DNA of 64,000 bases from Kribbella monticola (GTDB lineage Bacteria; Actinomycetota; Actinomycetes; Propionibacteriales; Kribbellaceae), in contig NZ_QFXK01000027.1 of assembly GCF_003261635.1 (NCBI RefSeq), positions 124,001-188,000 on the forward strand, read 5' to 3'. The notes below the pieces were generated by a model. It was not told the DNA's origin. It did no database searches and worked only from the letters and a program-made list of their open reading frames with translations. The translations under genes were made by a program, and so were the position numbers. This document shows positions 18,389 to 26,986 of this stretch, one piece after another; position 1 is the first letter of the stretch, and each line of letters begins with the position of its first letter.

Positions 18389-19696
18389 GTGGCTGAGGCC
18401 GGCGCCGCCGCGAGCTCCGCTGCCACCACCTTGCCCGAACCGGTGCGGCAACGGGTTCTCACCCTCGCCGCCCAGGCTCTGGGTCAGCTGCCCGCGACCG
18501 ACATCCCACCCCCGCTGCGGCGGTTCGCCAGTTTCGCGCCCGGCAAGCGCGCGAAACTCTCGGCATCCGTACTCGGGCCGATCCTCGACACCGACGAGCA
18601 TTTCCGCCGGCTGATCGCGTTCGAGGTACGGCGTGAGCACCCCGAGCTGGGCGACGCGGTCGCCGAGGGCATCCCGGTGCCCGCGGCCGAGCCGGTGGAA
18701 GTGGCCGCGCTCGCGTATCTACTCCGGCCCGGCGACTGGGAGCAGCGGGTCGCAGACGCTGCCCAACTTCCGGTGGAGCAGCCGAAGCACGACGACGAGG
18801 TGGTCCACCGGCTCACCGAGCAACTCGACCAAGCCCGGACCGAGACGCGGCAGGTGCGCGAACGTTTGCGCGAGCAGGTCACCGAACTCAAGGCGGAGAA
18901 CGTCACGCTCCGCCGCAAGCTGAACGAGGCGCGCCAGCGGATCACCGGCCTGCAAAGCGAGCTCGAACTGCGCACCGTCGAGGCGAACACAGCCGACGAA
19001 CGCGTCGACGCGGCCCGCGCCGAAGTCGACCGTGAGCTGCGCAAACTCCGGGCGCGCATCACCGAACTGGAGGCGGTCGAACACGCTGCACGCCGTACTG
19101 CGGGGCAAGAGCGCGAACTCATCTCGACCAGGACACGTCTGCTGCTCGACACCTTGGTCGAGGCCGCAGGAGGACTCCGTCGCGAGCTGGCTTTACCGCC
19201 CGGGGGAGACCTTCGCCCGGCCGATACCGTCGCCGGGGTGGAGCCGTCCGCGTCACCGGTCGGCCGTTCCGCGCCAGAGGACGATCCCGCGCTCTTCGAC
19301 GAGCTCCTGGCCCTTCCGCAGGTGCACCTGATCATCGACGGTTACAACGTCACCAAAACGGCCTGGCCGAACTCCCCGTTGCACTCCCAGCGGCAACGCC
19401 TCGTCACCGCGCTCGGCGCGCTGGTCGCGCAACGGCGAATCGAGGTCACCGTGGTCTTCGACGGTGCCGAACTCTCCGGTCCCGTCCAGCTCACCCCGCC
19501 CCGCGGCGTACGCGTCCGCTTCAGCCCCGCCGGCGTCATCGCCGACGAGGTCATCCGCCAACTGGTCCGCGCAGAACCCCCAGGCCGCCCGGTCGTGGTC
19601 GTCTCCACCGACCGCGAAGTAGCCGACAGCATCATCACCATGGGCGCCAGAGCCCTCTCCGCCAAAACCCTCCTGAGCCGCATCACCCGCGCCTGA
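18389..19696 (+). CDS. NYN-domain protein with central coiled coil
   Basis: About 435 aa. The N-terminal region (~1-140) is helical, then residues ~150-260 form a heptad-rich coiled coil (RERLREQVTELKAENVTL). The C-terminal ~170 residues are a NYN/YacP-like PIN-fold nuclease domain with VHLIIDGYNVTKTAWP and conserved acidic residues at VVFDGAE and VVSTDREVADSI. Family knowledge suggests RNA cleavage or binding. Start is uncertain: GTG 18389 is used here and 18335 would add 18 residues. Divergent from the exonuclease gene. Confidence 0.82.
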   Translation: MAEAGAAASSAATTLPEPVRQRVLTLAAQALGQLPATDIPPPLRRFASFAPGKRAKLSASVLGPILDTDEHFRRLIAFEVRREHPELGDAVAEGIPVPAAEPVEVAALAYLLRPGDWEQRVADAAQLPVEQPKHDDEVVHRLTEQLDQARTETRQVRERLREQVTELKAENVTLRRKLNEARQRITGLQSELELRTVEANTADERVDAARAEVDRELRKLRARITELEAVEHAARRTAGQERELISTRTRLLLDTLVEAAGGLRRELALPPGGDLRPADTVAGVEPSASPVGRSAPEDDPALFDELLALPQVHLIIDGYNVTKTAWPNSPLHSQRQRLVTALGALVAQRRIEVTVVFDGAELSGPVQLTPPRGVRVRFSPAGVIADEVIRQLVRAEPPGRPVVVVSTDREVADSIITMGARALSAKTLLSRITRA

Positions 19697-19710
19697 CCCA
19701 CCCAGCACGC

Positions 19711-19798
19711 CGGTACGCCGTCCCCGTACGCCGCCATGCCATCCCAGTACGCCGGCACGCCGTACGCCGGTACGCCGTCCCAGTACGCCGGTACACCG
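19711..19798. repeat. Short GTACGCCG-type repeats
   Basis: Several close copies of ggtacgccgtcc and cagtacgccgg lie between the NYN gene and the next inverted repeat. They form no convincing gene. Confidence 0.5.
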
Positions 19799-19826
19799 CG
19801 CTCCTCCGACCTCACGCTGCTCCGTC

Positions 19827-19930
19827 GCGTACCGACGGACAGGAGGTCCGGCCGTACTGCGGCCCGCCGCGCGGCCGCTGAGCCTGCTCGCAGCGAGTCG
19901 CGAGGGGATACCTCCTGTCCGTCGGTACGC
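19827..19930. repeat. Inverted-repeat pair 1 upstream of the AbiEi-like gene
   Basis: A 21-bp sequence (core gtaccgacggacaggaggt) at 19827-19847 is repeated perfectly inverted at 19910-19930, with a 62-nt spacer. The right arm ends just before a possible GTG start at 19935. The same core occurs as a second inverted pair after the gene. It could fold as a long hairpin. Confidence 0.9.
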
Positions 19931-19982
19931 GCCTGTGGACAACGCTCGACGCCGATCGGCCATCAACAGGCAGGGTTTGCTG

Positions 19983-20840
19983 ATGGAGGCGGTGATGCAG
20001 ATACTCGTGCGAAGCGGCGGGCGCGCAACGTTCGGCGAGTTGGTGGCGGGCAGTTCTCGTCGTGCGGTCGCCAAGGCGGTGAAGTGCGGCGTGATCGAGC
20101 GGGTTGCCCGCGGCATCTACGTGCGGTCCGGATTGTTCGCGGCCCAACGCGTTGCCATCGCCTACGACGGAGTCCTCTCGCACCTGAGCGCAGCGGAGTA
20201 CTGGAGCCTCCCGCTCCTCACCCCACCAGAACTGCCACACGTCACTGTCCCGCCTAACAGGCATTCACGCTCGGGCCCACCGGCGGTTCTCCACTGGGCA
20301 CAGATCGATCCGGGCGACCTCCCCGGCCGGACGACTTCAGTCACGCGCACCGTCCTCGACTGCGCGCGGATCCTTCCGTTTGCCGAAGCACTGGCCGTGG
20401 CCGACGCCGCGCTGGCCAAAACGAGCATCCGCCGTTCGGACCTGGTGGCGGCAGCCGCACGAATGCGCGGGCCTGGAACGCCGCAAGCCCGCCGGATCGC
20501 GGGCGCGGCGAACGCGTGGGCCGGCAGCTTCCTCGAGTCGGTACTCAGGGCGGTGCTGCTGGACGCCGGGATCGAGGGATTCGAGCCGCAGGTGGTTGTC
20601 GAGGCGGGTTCGTTCCGGGCGCGGGTCGATCTCGGTCACCGGCAGGCGCGAATCGCGGTCGAGGCCGACGGATACGAGTTCCATGGCGGCCGGCACGAGT
20701 TCGCGGCCGACTGCCGGCGGTACGACGAACTGGTGGCGGCGGGCTGGCTGGTACTCAGGTTCACCTATGAGCAGGTGCTGTCGAACCCCGACTGGGTCGT
20801 CGCTACGATCCGGCGCGCGCTGGCGCAGCGTCTCGCGTGA
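19983..20840 (+). CDS. AbiEi-type antitoxin/DUF559 endonuclease-like fusion protein
   Basis: 285 aa from ATG 19983 (a GTG at 19935 would add 16 residues but lies 5 bp after the inverted repeat). The N-terminal ~70 residues look like the winged-helix AbiEi type IV antitoxin domain (GGRATFGELVAGSSRRAV, then VARGIYVRSG). The C-terminal ~90 residues resemble DUF559/Vsr-like endonuclease domains: VEADGYEFHGG, then CRRYDELVAAGWLVLRF. No AbiEii toxin gene is adjacent. A related protein lies at 62697-63782. Role unproven; defence or a regulatory function is possible. Confidence 0.72.
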   Translation: MEAVMQILVRSGGRATFGELVAGSSRRAVAKAVKCGVIERVARGIYVRSGLFAAQRVAIAYDGVLSHLSAAEYWSLPLLTPPELPHVTVPPNRHSRSGPPAVLHWAQIDPGDLPGRTTSVTRTVLDCARILPFAEALAVADAALAKTSIRRSDLVAAAARMRGPGTPQARRIAGAANAWAGSFLESVLRAVLLDAGIEGFEPQVVVEAGSFRARVDLGHRQARIAVEADGYEFHGGRHEFAADCRRYDELVAAGWLVLRFTYEQVLSNPDWVVATIRRALAQRLA

Positions 20841-20908
20841 GCCTGAGCGCTCCGTAGTACGAGGTGGCTTGAGTGGGCTGCGATCCGGGGGTGTTGCCGT
20901 GGTCCGTT

Positions 20909-21032
20909 GTGTACCGACGGACAGGAGGTGTCGCCTGTACGGCGGGTTGCTCGGGCTCGCCTGAGGCCGAAATCCGCGGAGCGGCGGGATAAATCCCGAG
21001 AGTGACGCGATACCTCCTGTCCGTCGGTACAC
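20909..21032. repeat. Inverted-repeat pair 2 downstream of the AbiEi-like gene
   Basis: The same core as pair 1 occurs at 20909-20929, with its inverse at 21012-21032 and an 82-nt spacer. Pairing extends about 5 bp inward with one mismatch. The arms differ from pair 1 in flanking bases (gtgtacc versus gcgtacc). It occupies the gap after the AbiEi-like gene; the rest (21033-21146) shows no clear gene. Confidence 0.9.
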
Positions 21033-21146
21033 GCCGGGGTTTGGGGGAGGGGGCAACGGGTTGGGGCGGAAAAGTGTCGGAGGGGCCCTCTAGCGTCCTT
21101 TTCAGCCGGGTGCAAGTCCGGGTGCTTCCCCACTTTGGAGGATGTT

Positions 21147-21386
21147 GTGCTGATCGACTGCGACGCGTGTGTGATGAGAGGTCCGGGATGCCGTGACTGC
21201 GTGGTCACGGTGCTGCTCGGGATGCCGCCCGAGCAGAATTCGATCCGGGTGGACGACGAGGAGCTCGCCGCACTCGGCGTACTGGCCGAGTCGGGTCTGG
21301 TGCCACCACTGCGCCTGGTACATGCCGTCAGCAGCGTCGAGCCAAACGCTGCTGCAGAAGGGGATCCGGCCGCCGACGCCGTCTGA
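21147..21386 (+). CDS. Small conserved Cys-motif protein
   Basis: 79 aa. Four Cys lie in an N-terminal motif, CDACVMRGPGCRDCVVTVLLG, that could bind a metal or a cluster. The GTG at 21147 has GGAGGA 5 bp upstream, so it is preferred over TTG 21135. The C-terminal half contains an amphipathic helix (DDEELAALGVLAESG). I recall similar short proteins near NlpC/P60 genes in actinobacteria. Function unknown. Confidence 0.7.
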   Translation: MLIDCDACVMRGPGCRDCVVTVLLGMPPEQNSIRVDDEELAALGVLAESGLVPPLRLVHAVSSVEPNAAAEGDPAADAV

Positions 21387-21639
21387 GAGCTCCGCTGGAA
21401 AGGCTTTCCGGACGTTAAGTTTGGATCAAACCAGAGGGGCGAATTGCGTCGGTCACGAATCGGTTACTACTCTTACCTCTCGTTGCCCCAGCGTGCCGGT
21501 TGACCAGACCGGCCGGGCAGCGACTAGCCGAGGTGTGACCCGCCGGGTCGTTCGGGAGTTACAGCGGTAGGACTCCCGAACGAGAACCAGGCGCGGTCGA
21601 CGGGGACGGCGTCGAGCACAGGAAGGGACCGACCAGGCT
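21387..21639 (+). promoter_or_regulatory. Structured leader region of the NlpC/P60 gene
   Basis: A 253-bp gap with strong hairpin potential: 21549-21559 pairs perfectly with 21572-21582 (11 bp, 12-nt loop), and gccggt...accggc pairs near 21495-21513. The gene downstream is a cell-wall hydrolase, a class often controlled by structured leaders in actinobacteria. I could not match a named riboswitch class. Confidence 0.45.
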
Positions 21640-22698
21640 GTGTCCACCGGCCGCTTTAACCGCACCAGGGGTATTGCCCTCGCCGCCATCACCACCACCG
21701 CAGTAGCCGCGGGCGTGCTTTTCATCCAGGGCGCCGCGGACGCGGACCCGAAGCCGACTCTGGCGCAGGCGAAGGCCCAGGTAGCGGATCTGCAGGAGAA
21801 GGCCGAGGTCGCCGGTGAGGCGGCCAACGAGCTCCGCGGCAAGATCAGCGCCCAGCAGGCCAAGGTGAAGGCACTGCAGGCCGGGATCGCCAAGCAGCAG
21901 GTCCAGGTCGATGCGGTCAAGCGGCAGATCGGGTCCCTCGCGGTCGCCGGCTACCAGACCTCCGGGATGTCCACGACGGCGCAGTTGCTGCTGTCGACGA
22001 ACCCCGACCAGTTCCTGAGCCAGGCCTCCACGGCGCAGGCGTTCGCCGGCCAGCAGAACTCGGCGCTCCGCAAGTTCCAGGATGCCCAGGGCAAGCTCTC
22101 CGACCTGCAGGCCAGTGAGCAGAGCGAGCTCGCCGCGCTGCAGGCCGTGAAGGCGCAGCAAGAAGGTCTCAAGAAGCAGCTCCAGGCCAACCTCGACGCC
22201 GCGGAGAAGGTGCTCGGCAAGCTCAGCGACGCCGATCGCGCCCGGATCCAGGCGGAGAACGAGAAGGAAGCCAACGACGCCCGCGCCAAGCGCCCGAGCC
22301 GCGACAAGGGCCGGATGGACGACGACCTGCCGAACGTGCCGGTCAGCGGCCGCGCCGGCATCGCCGTCCAGGCGGCGCTGGACCAACAGGGCGACAGCTA
22401 CGTGTGGGGCGCCGACGGTCCGAGTTCGTTCGACTGCTCCGGCCTGACGATGTACGCCTGGGGCAAGGCCGGCGTCTCGCTGTCGCACTCGTCGGCGGCG
22501 CAGTACGGCGAGGGCCGCCGCGTCAGCCGCTCCAACCTGATGCCCGGTGACCTGGTCTTCTTCGGCAGCCCGATCCACCACGTCGGGATGTACATCGGCA
22601 ACGGCAAGATGGTGCACGCGCCTCGTCCGGGCAAGCCGGTCCAGATCAACGACGTCGACTACATGAGCGGGTACGCCGGCGCGGTCCGCCCGGGCTGA
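21640..22698 (+). CDS. Secreted NlpC/P60 peptidoglycan endopeptidase (RipC-like)
   Basis: 352 aa. An N-terminal signal sequence (GIALAAITTTAVAAGVLF, then ADADP) is followed by a long coiled coil (residues ~40-215) and an NlpC/P60 domain. Catalytic Cys is in FDCSGLTMYAWG, with His in HHVGMYIGNG and a third polar site at VHAPRPG. It cleaves peptide stems of peptidoglycan outside the membrane; the coiled coil probably keeps it inactive until it is activated by divisome-type partners, as in related Rip proteins. GTG start. Confidence 0.92.
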   Translation: MSTGRFNRTRGIALAAITTTAVAAGVLFIQGAADADPKPTLAQAKAQVADLQEKAEVAGEAANELRGKISAQQAKVKALQAGIAKQQVQVDAVKRQIGSLAVAGYQTSGMSTTAQLLLSTNPDQFLSQASTAQAFAGQQNSALRKFQDAQGKLSDLQASEQSELAALQAVKAQQEGLKKQLQANLDAAEKVLGKLSDADRARIQAENEKEANDARAKRPSRDKGRMDDDLPNVPVSGRAGIAVQAALDQQGDSYVWGADGPSSFDCSGLTMYAWGKAGVSLSHSSAAQYGEGRRVSRSNLMPGDLVFFGSPIHHVGMYIGNGKMVHAPRPGKPVQINDVDYMSGYAGAVRPG

Positions 22699-22708
22699 TC
22701 CTCGCCTC

Positions 22709-22757
22709 TGACATGATCGGCGGCTCCGGGGCAGGTCCCCGGAGCCGAGTCATGTCA
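22709..22757 (+). terminator. Terminator after the NlpC/P60 gene
   Basis: A 10-bp perfect GC stem (22722-22731 with 22737-22746), loop caggt, and outer complementary arms tgacatg/catgtca (22709-22715, 22751-22757). No T-run follows. Confidence 0.65.
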
Positions 22758-22851
22758 CCGGCCGAGTGCTTCACTGTCCGGAGCGGCAGATGATCCCTGG
22801 GACATTAGAGTGATGCCCCGGACCGGGGCAGCTGAGCAGCGAGGGGCCGAG

Positions 22852-24465
22852 GTGATCGACGAACAAGGCGGCACCAGGCCGGCCGATCCGCCGACCCCGG
22901 CTGCACAACCGGCCTCGCGACCGGCTGATTCGTCGCGGGCGGTTGATCCGTCGCGAGCGGTTGATCCGATGGCTCCTCGGTCGGCCAAGCCGGTGTCTGA
23001 TCAGACGACGATTCTGATCCCGGCCCAGCATGCCGCCGGCGGCGGCGCGCCTTTGCTCGGCAACCTCAAACTGACCAAGCTCAGCAACCTCAAACTCAGC
23101 AACCTGAAGCCTGGCAACCTGAGGCTTCCCGCCAACCTGTCGCCGGTGCTGCTGAAGCGAGTCGCGCTGGGCATGGCAGTCGTCGTGGTCGCCGGGGCCG
23201 GGTACGCCGGCCTCCGCAACGTCGCCAACGCCCCCGCCGACCCCGGCGGCGCGCACGGCCACAACGGCGTACCGGGCCAGAGTCAGCCGCCCGACGAGGC
23301 CGCTGAGGGGGTACGCCGCGCTGTCGAGGGCGAGGCGGTCCTGCAGCGAATGGCCGACGCGGTCAAGACCGACAGCCGCGGTACGTTCATGAGCACGATC
23401 GACCCGCAGGCGAAGGCGTTCGACGACCAGGCCCGCACGGTCTTCAACAACCTCGGAAAGTTGCCGCTGGCCACCTTCCAGTTGCGCTACGTCAGTGACG
23501 ACCCCGGCGCGCTCGAGCCGGATCGCAAGAGCGCCCTCGGCGGCACCGAGTCCTGGCTCGCGCAGGTCGAGGTGTCCTGGCAACTCACCGGGTACGACGC
23601 GAAACCGGCGCGCGAGACGATGCCGGTCACTTTCGTCACCAGAGCCGGTACGACGTACGCCGCGTCGTTCAGCGAACGGTTCGTCGCCGGCCAGCGCCGG
23701 CCGATCTGGGCGCTCGGCGCGATCGATGTCGCCAAGGGCACGCACAGCCTGGTGATCAGCCTCAACTCGCAGGCGAACGCGGACGACTACGCCGCCGTGG
23801 CCGACAAGGCGGTCGAATCGGTCAGCAAGGTGTGGGGCAAGAACTGGCGGCAGAAGACCGTCATCTACCTGCCGTCCAAGCAGGCCGAGATGGAGTCGGT
23901 GCTCGGCGCGCAGCCCGGCACCTACACCCAGATCGCCGCGGTGACGATGGCCGAGCTCGACACTCCGCAGGCGGGCGCGCCGGTGCGGATCGTCGCCAAC
24001 CCGAAGCTGTTCGACGAACTGGGCAAGCAGGGCCGCCGGATCGTCCTGACGCACGAGACCACCCACGTCGCCTCGACGGCGACCGCCTCGCCGGTGCCGC
24101 TGTGGCTGGCCGAGGGGTTCGCCGACTACGTGGCCTTCACCGCGGTGTCCGTTCAGGACGAGTCGGCGGCGAAGGAGCTGTTCAAATCGATCCGGGCCGG
24201 CAAGGTGCCGAAGGGGCTTCCGCCGCCGGACGCGTTCTCCGCCTCGTCGACGGACCTGGCTCAGTCGTACGAGGCGGCCTGGCTGGCCTGCCGGCTGATC
24301 GGCGAGCGCGACGGTCAGGCGAAGCTGGTGAAGTTCTACCGGGCCGTGCACACCTCGAAGAGCCCGACCGGCCTGGCCGACGCGTTCCGCACGGTACTCG
24401 GTACGACGGAACAGGAGTTCGTCGCCGACTGGCAGAAGTACCTGCAAAGGCTCGCCGGTGTCTGA
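22852..24465 (+). CDS. Membrane-anchored gluzincin-type metallopeptidase-like protein
   Basis: 537 aa from GTG 22852 (GTG 22810 would add 14). The N-terminus is a Pro/Ala/Asp-rich cytoplasmic tail with a short repeat (LKLTKLSNLKLSNLKPGNL), then one membrane helix (GMAVVVVAGAGYAGL). The external domain has HETTHVA (HExxH zinc site) and a downstream Glu in WLAEGFADYV, the gluzincin pattern of M1/M4-like peptidases. It overlaps the next protease gene by 8 bp, so the two are probably co-expressed at the membrane. Substrate unknown. Confidence 0.8.
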   Translation: MIDEQGGTRPADPPTPAAQPASRPADSSRAVDPSRAVDPMAPRSAKPVSDQTTILIPAQHAAGGGAPLLGNLKLTKLSNLKLSNLKPGNLRLPANLSPVLLKRVALGMAVVVVAGAGYAGLRNVANAPADPGGAHGHNGVPGQSQPPDEAAEGVRRAVEGEAVLQRMADAVKTDSRGTFMSTIDPQAKAFDDQARTVFNNLGKLPLATFQLRYVSDDPGALEPDRKSALGGTESWLAQVEVSWQLTGYDAKPARETMPVTFVTRAGTTYAASFSERFVAGQRRPIWALGAIDVAKGTHSLVISLNSQANADDYAAVADKAVESVSKVWGKNWRQKTVIYLPSKQAEMESVLGAQPGTYTQIAAVTMAELDTPQAGAPVRIVANPKLFDELGKQGRRIVLTHETTHVASTATASPVPLWLAEGFADYVAFTAVSVQDESAAKELFKSIRAGKVPKGLPPPDAFSASSTDLAQSYEAAWLACRLIGERDGQAKLVKFYRAVHTSKSPTGLADAFRTVLGTTEQEFVADWQKYLQRLAGV

Positions 24466-25711
24466 GCCGGTGCCCGGACCGGTGCGAAACGCCGTACCCC
24501 GGGTGGTCGCGCTGGTGCTGGCCGCCGCCCTGATCGCCGTGATCGCGACGACGACACCCTGGCACCTGATCGACCTGCCGAAGCCGGACGCGACGCTCGA
24601 CTTCACCGCGGCCGAGATCGACCGGCAGAACCAGTTCCGGCACGAGTTGTTGCCCTGGTCAACCGCTTCCTGGGTGCTCTCCCTCCTGGTGCCGCTGGTC
24701 ATCGGCTTCACCCCGCTCGGCCGTCGCCTGTACGACGCGATCAAGCTCCGCTGGTACTACGCGGTGCCGATTCTCGTTGCAGGGTTGGGATTGCTCGCCA
24801 GCCTGGTGACCGTGCCGACCGACGTGATGGCCGAACGAGTCGCCCGCAAGTACGGGCTGTCGACCCAGGACTGGGCACTGTGGATCCGCGACCGCGCGGT
24901 CAATTGGTTACTGATGGCAATCGTGTTGATCGCGATCGCGCTCGGCCTGGTCGCCGTGGCGCGCCGTTGGCGGACCTGGTGGTGGGCCTCGGCCGCGATC
25001 GCCGGCGCCGTTCTGGTCCTCGGTATCTCCTTCGTCTATCCCGTCCTGGTGGAGCCGCGCTTCAACAACTTCACCTCGCTGGCACCCGGCGCGCAACGCG
25101 ACGAGCTGCTTCAGTTGGCCAAGCAGGACGGCGTACCGGTCAAGGACGTCCTGGTGGCGGATGCCTCGAAGCGGACCACCTCCCTCAACGCCTACGTCTC
25201 CGGCTTCGGATCGACCCGAAGGCTCGTCGTGTACGACACGCTGCTCAAGGACGCTCCACCGGCGCAAGTGCGGCTCGTCGTCGCTCACGAGTTGGGCCAC
25301 GCGGCCGAGGGCGACGTGCTGCACGGCACCTTCATCGGCGCGCTGGGCGCAGCCTTCGCGGTCGTCCTCCTGCGGTTGTTGCTCGGAGCCCGCATGTCCG
25401 ACCCACGCCACACCGCTTTGCTGTTGGCGATGATCACCGCCGGTACTGCGTTGTCAGCACCCGTTCAGAACCTGGTGAGCCGCAAGATCGAGGCCCGCGC
25501 TGACTACCACTCGCTCCGCCTCACGAACCATCCGGTCGACTTCGTTGCCATGGAGCACCAGTTGTCGGTCACCAACATCTCCGGCCTGAACCCGAGTCGC
25601 TGGCGTTACTGGATGTTCGCGAACCACCCGACCCCACCGGAGCGGATCGCGATGGGCCGGGCCTGGGCGAGCGAGCACGGATCGGCGGTCCCGCCGCTGG
25701 TCCCGCGATGA
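24458..25711 (+). CDS. M48-family CAAX-protease-like membrane metallopeptidase
   Basis: 417 aa with about six membrane helices and a cytoplasm-facing zinc site HELGHAAEGD, plus a distal Glu in the KIEARADYHSL segment, as in Ste24-like M48 peptidases. The C-terminal NHPTPPERIAMG motif is typical of the family. It overlaps the gluzincin gene (8 bp) and the mannosyltransferase gene (4 bp, ATGA), which suggests a three-gene unit. Role in envelope protein turnover is inferred. Confidence 0.9.
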   Translation: MSEPVPGPVRNAVPRVVALVLAAALIAVIATTTPWHLIDLPKPDATLDFTAAEIDRQNQFRHELLPWSTASWVLSLLVPLVIGFTPLGRRLYDAIKLRWYYAVPILVAGLGLLASLVTVPTDVMAERVARKYGLSTQDWALWIRDRAVNWLLMAIVLIAIALGLVAVARRWRTWWWASAAIAGAVLVLGISFVYPVLVEPRFNNFTSLAPGAQRDELLQLAKQDGVPVKDVLVADASKRTTSLNAYVSGFGSTRRLVVYDTLLKDAPPAQVRLVVAHELGHAAEGDVLHGTFIGALGAAFAVVLLRLLLGARMSDPRHTALLLAMITAGTALSAPVQNLVSRKIEARADYHSLRLTNHPVDFVAMEHQLSVTNISGLNPSRWRYWMFANHPTPPERIAMGRAWASEHGSAVPPLVPR

Positions 25712-26820
25712 CCGTTCTCGTCGTCACCAACGATTTCCCCCCACGCCAGGGCGGGATCGAGACCTTCGTCCGCTCGCTCTGCGACCAGCTGGACGACCTG
25801 ATCGTCCTGACCGCCAGGATGCCCGGCGACACGCAGTACGACGCAGGGCTGGCGTTTCCGGTCGAGCGCGACCGTACGTCGATGTTGTTGCCTACGGCAC
25901 GCATCACAAGACATGCGGTCGACGTGATGCGCCGCTATCAGGCGGATCGCGTGCTTTTCGGCGCCGCCGCGCCGCTGGGGTTGATGGGGCCGCCCCTTCG
26001 CAAGGCCGGAGCGAGGCGGATCGTGGCGATGACGCACGGCCACGAGACCTGGTGGGCCGGCCTACCGGGAACCAGGCAGGCGTTGCGGCGGATCGGCGAT
26101 GCGGCCGACACGGTGACCACGGTCTCGAACTGGTGCGAGGGACAGATCACGAAAGCCCTGTCCGACAAGGCGAAGGTCCGCAGGCTGACGCCAGGAGTCG
26201 ATACCTCCAGGTTCTACCCCGGCTGCGGTGGCGAGCAGGTGCGCAAAGGCCTTGGTCTGGAAGGGGTTCCGGTGGTGGCGTGCGTGTCGAGGCTGGTCGC
26301 GCGCAAGGGACAGGACACGCTGATCCGTGCCTGGCCGCGTGTGCTGGCCGAAGTACCGACGGCTGTTCTGCTCCTCGTCGGCGGTGGGCCGGCGCGAGAA
26401 CCGCTGACCGCACTCGCCAAGACGATGGGCGTGGAGCACGCGGTGCGCTTCACCGGAGCGGTGCCGTGGGCCGACATCCCGCCGTACGTCGATGCGGCGG
26501 ACGTCTTCGCGATGCCGTGCCGGACGAGGCGGTTCGGGCTGGAACCGGAGGCGCTCGGGATCGTCTCGCTGGAGGCCGCCGCGACCGGGAAAGCGGTGCT
26601 GGTCGGCGATTCCGGCGGCGCCTCCGACACCGTGCGGCACGGGGAGACCGGGTATCTGGTGGATCCGTACAACCCGGTCGCGGTCGCCGTCCGGCTCGTG
26701 GAGTTGCTCACGGATCCGGCCAAGGCGCAGGCGATGGGCAGGGCCGGTCGCGAGTGGGTCGCGGCCGAGTGGACCTGGCAACGATCGGGACAGACGCTGC
26801 GCGAGTTGCTCGAGGTGTGA
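25708..26820 (+). CDS. pimB: GT4 mannosyltransferase (PimB-like)
   Basis: 370-aa GT-B glycosyltransferase. It resembles the GDP-mannose-dependent phosphatidylinositol monomannoside mannosyltransferase PimB', which acts at the inner face of the membrane. The N-terminus has TNDFPPRQGGIETFV, and the C-terminal domain has LVARKGQDTLI and a donor-site EALGIVSLEAAATGKAVL with conserved Glu residues. ATG overlaps the M48 stop (ATGA). It is the last recognisable gene of the conserved block before the accessory region. Confidence 0.85.
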   Translation: MTVLVVTNDFPPRQGGIETFVRSLCDQLDDLIVLTARMPGDTQYDAGLAFPVERDRTSMLLPTARITRHAVDVMRRYQADRVLFGAAAPLGLMGPPLRKAGARRIVAMTHGHETWWAGLPGTRQALRRIGDAADTVTTVSNWCEGQITKALSDKAKVRRLTPGVDTSRFYPGCGGEQVRKGLGLEGVPVVACVSRLVARKGQDTLIRAWPRVLAEVPTAVLLLVGGGPAREPLTALAKTMGVEHAVRFTGAVPWADIPPYVDAADVFAMPCRTRRFGLEPEALGIVSLEAAATGKAVLVGDSGGASDTVRHGETGYLVDPYNPVAVAVRLVELLTDPAKAQAMGRAGREWVAAEWTWQRSGQTLRELLEV

Positions 26821-26831
26821 CGCCAACCTCG

Positions 26832-26862
26832 TGGACAAACCCCGCGGGAGTGTGTGTACTCT
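26832..26862 (+). promoter_or_regulatory. Promoter of the leader-peptide transcript
   Basis: A -35-like tggaca (26832-26837) and a -10-like tactct (26857-26862) place the likely RNA start at about 26869-26870, exactly at the leader ATG. Spacing is 19 bp (17 with the alternative -10 tgtact). No ribosome site precedes the ATG, consistent with a leaderless mRNA. Confidence 0.6.
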
Positions 26863-26869
26863 GGGTCCC

Positions 26870-26935
26870 ATGCATCAGATGTCGCGCCTCGCAGCAGCCG
26901 TACGAGCTTCGTGCTCTCCGGCTGCCGCTGCCTGA
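26870..26935 (+). CDS. Alanine-rich leader peptide (candidate attenuator)
   Basis: A 21-residue reading frame with 8 Ala: a first cluster of three Ala codons (26891-26899) after MHQMSRL and a final run of four Ala codons (gct gcc gct gcc) right before the TGA. It is followed after 16 nt by an intrinsic terminator and then by an alanyl-tRNA synthetase-like gene. The Ala content matches the amino acid of the gene it precedes. The stretch 26918-26926 can pair with 26955-26963 (8 of 9 positions including one G-U), which overlaps the terminator's 5' arm. Too short for standard gene finders; supported only by context. Confidence 0.65.
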   Translation: MHQMSRLAAAVRASCSPAAAA

Positions 26936-26951
26936 CATCTTCTTCGAAACC

Positions 26952-26986
26952 ACCGGCGACCGGAAACGGTCCGCCGGTTTTGTTTT
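26952..26986 (+). terminator. Intrinsic terminator acting as attenuator
   Basis: Stem accggcg/cgccggt (26952-26958 with 26972-26978) extended by accg/cggt (26959-26962 with 26967-26970) with one bulged C and a GAAA tetraloop, followed by ttttgtttt. It lies between the leader peptide and the AlaRS-like gene, so read-through must be controlled. Confidence 0.85.

Noticed and set aside
21095..21130. tRNA-like T-loop (ggtgcaagtcc)
   Set aside because: No acceptor, D or anticodon arms can be built around it.
21387..21639. c-di-AMP (ydaO-type) riboswitch
   Set aside because: Fragments such as ggggcgaattg and cgaatcggttac only loosely resemble the conserved blocks; the full order was not found.
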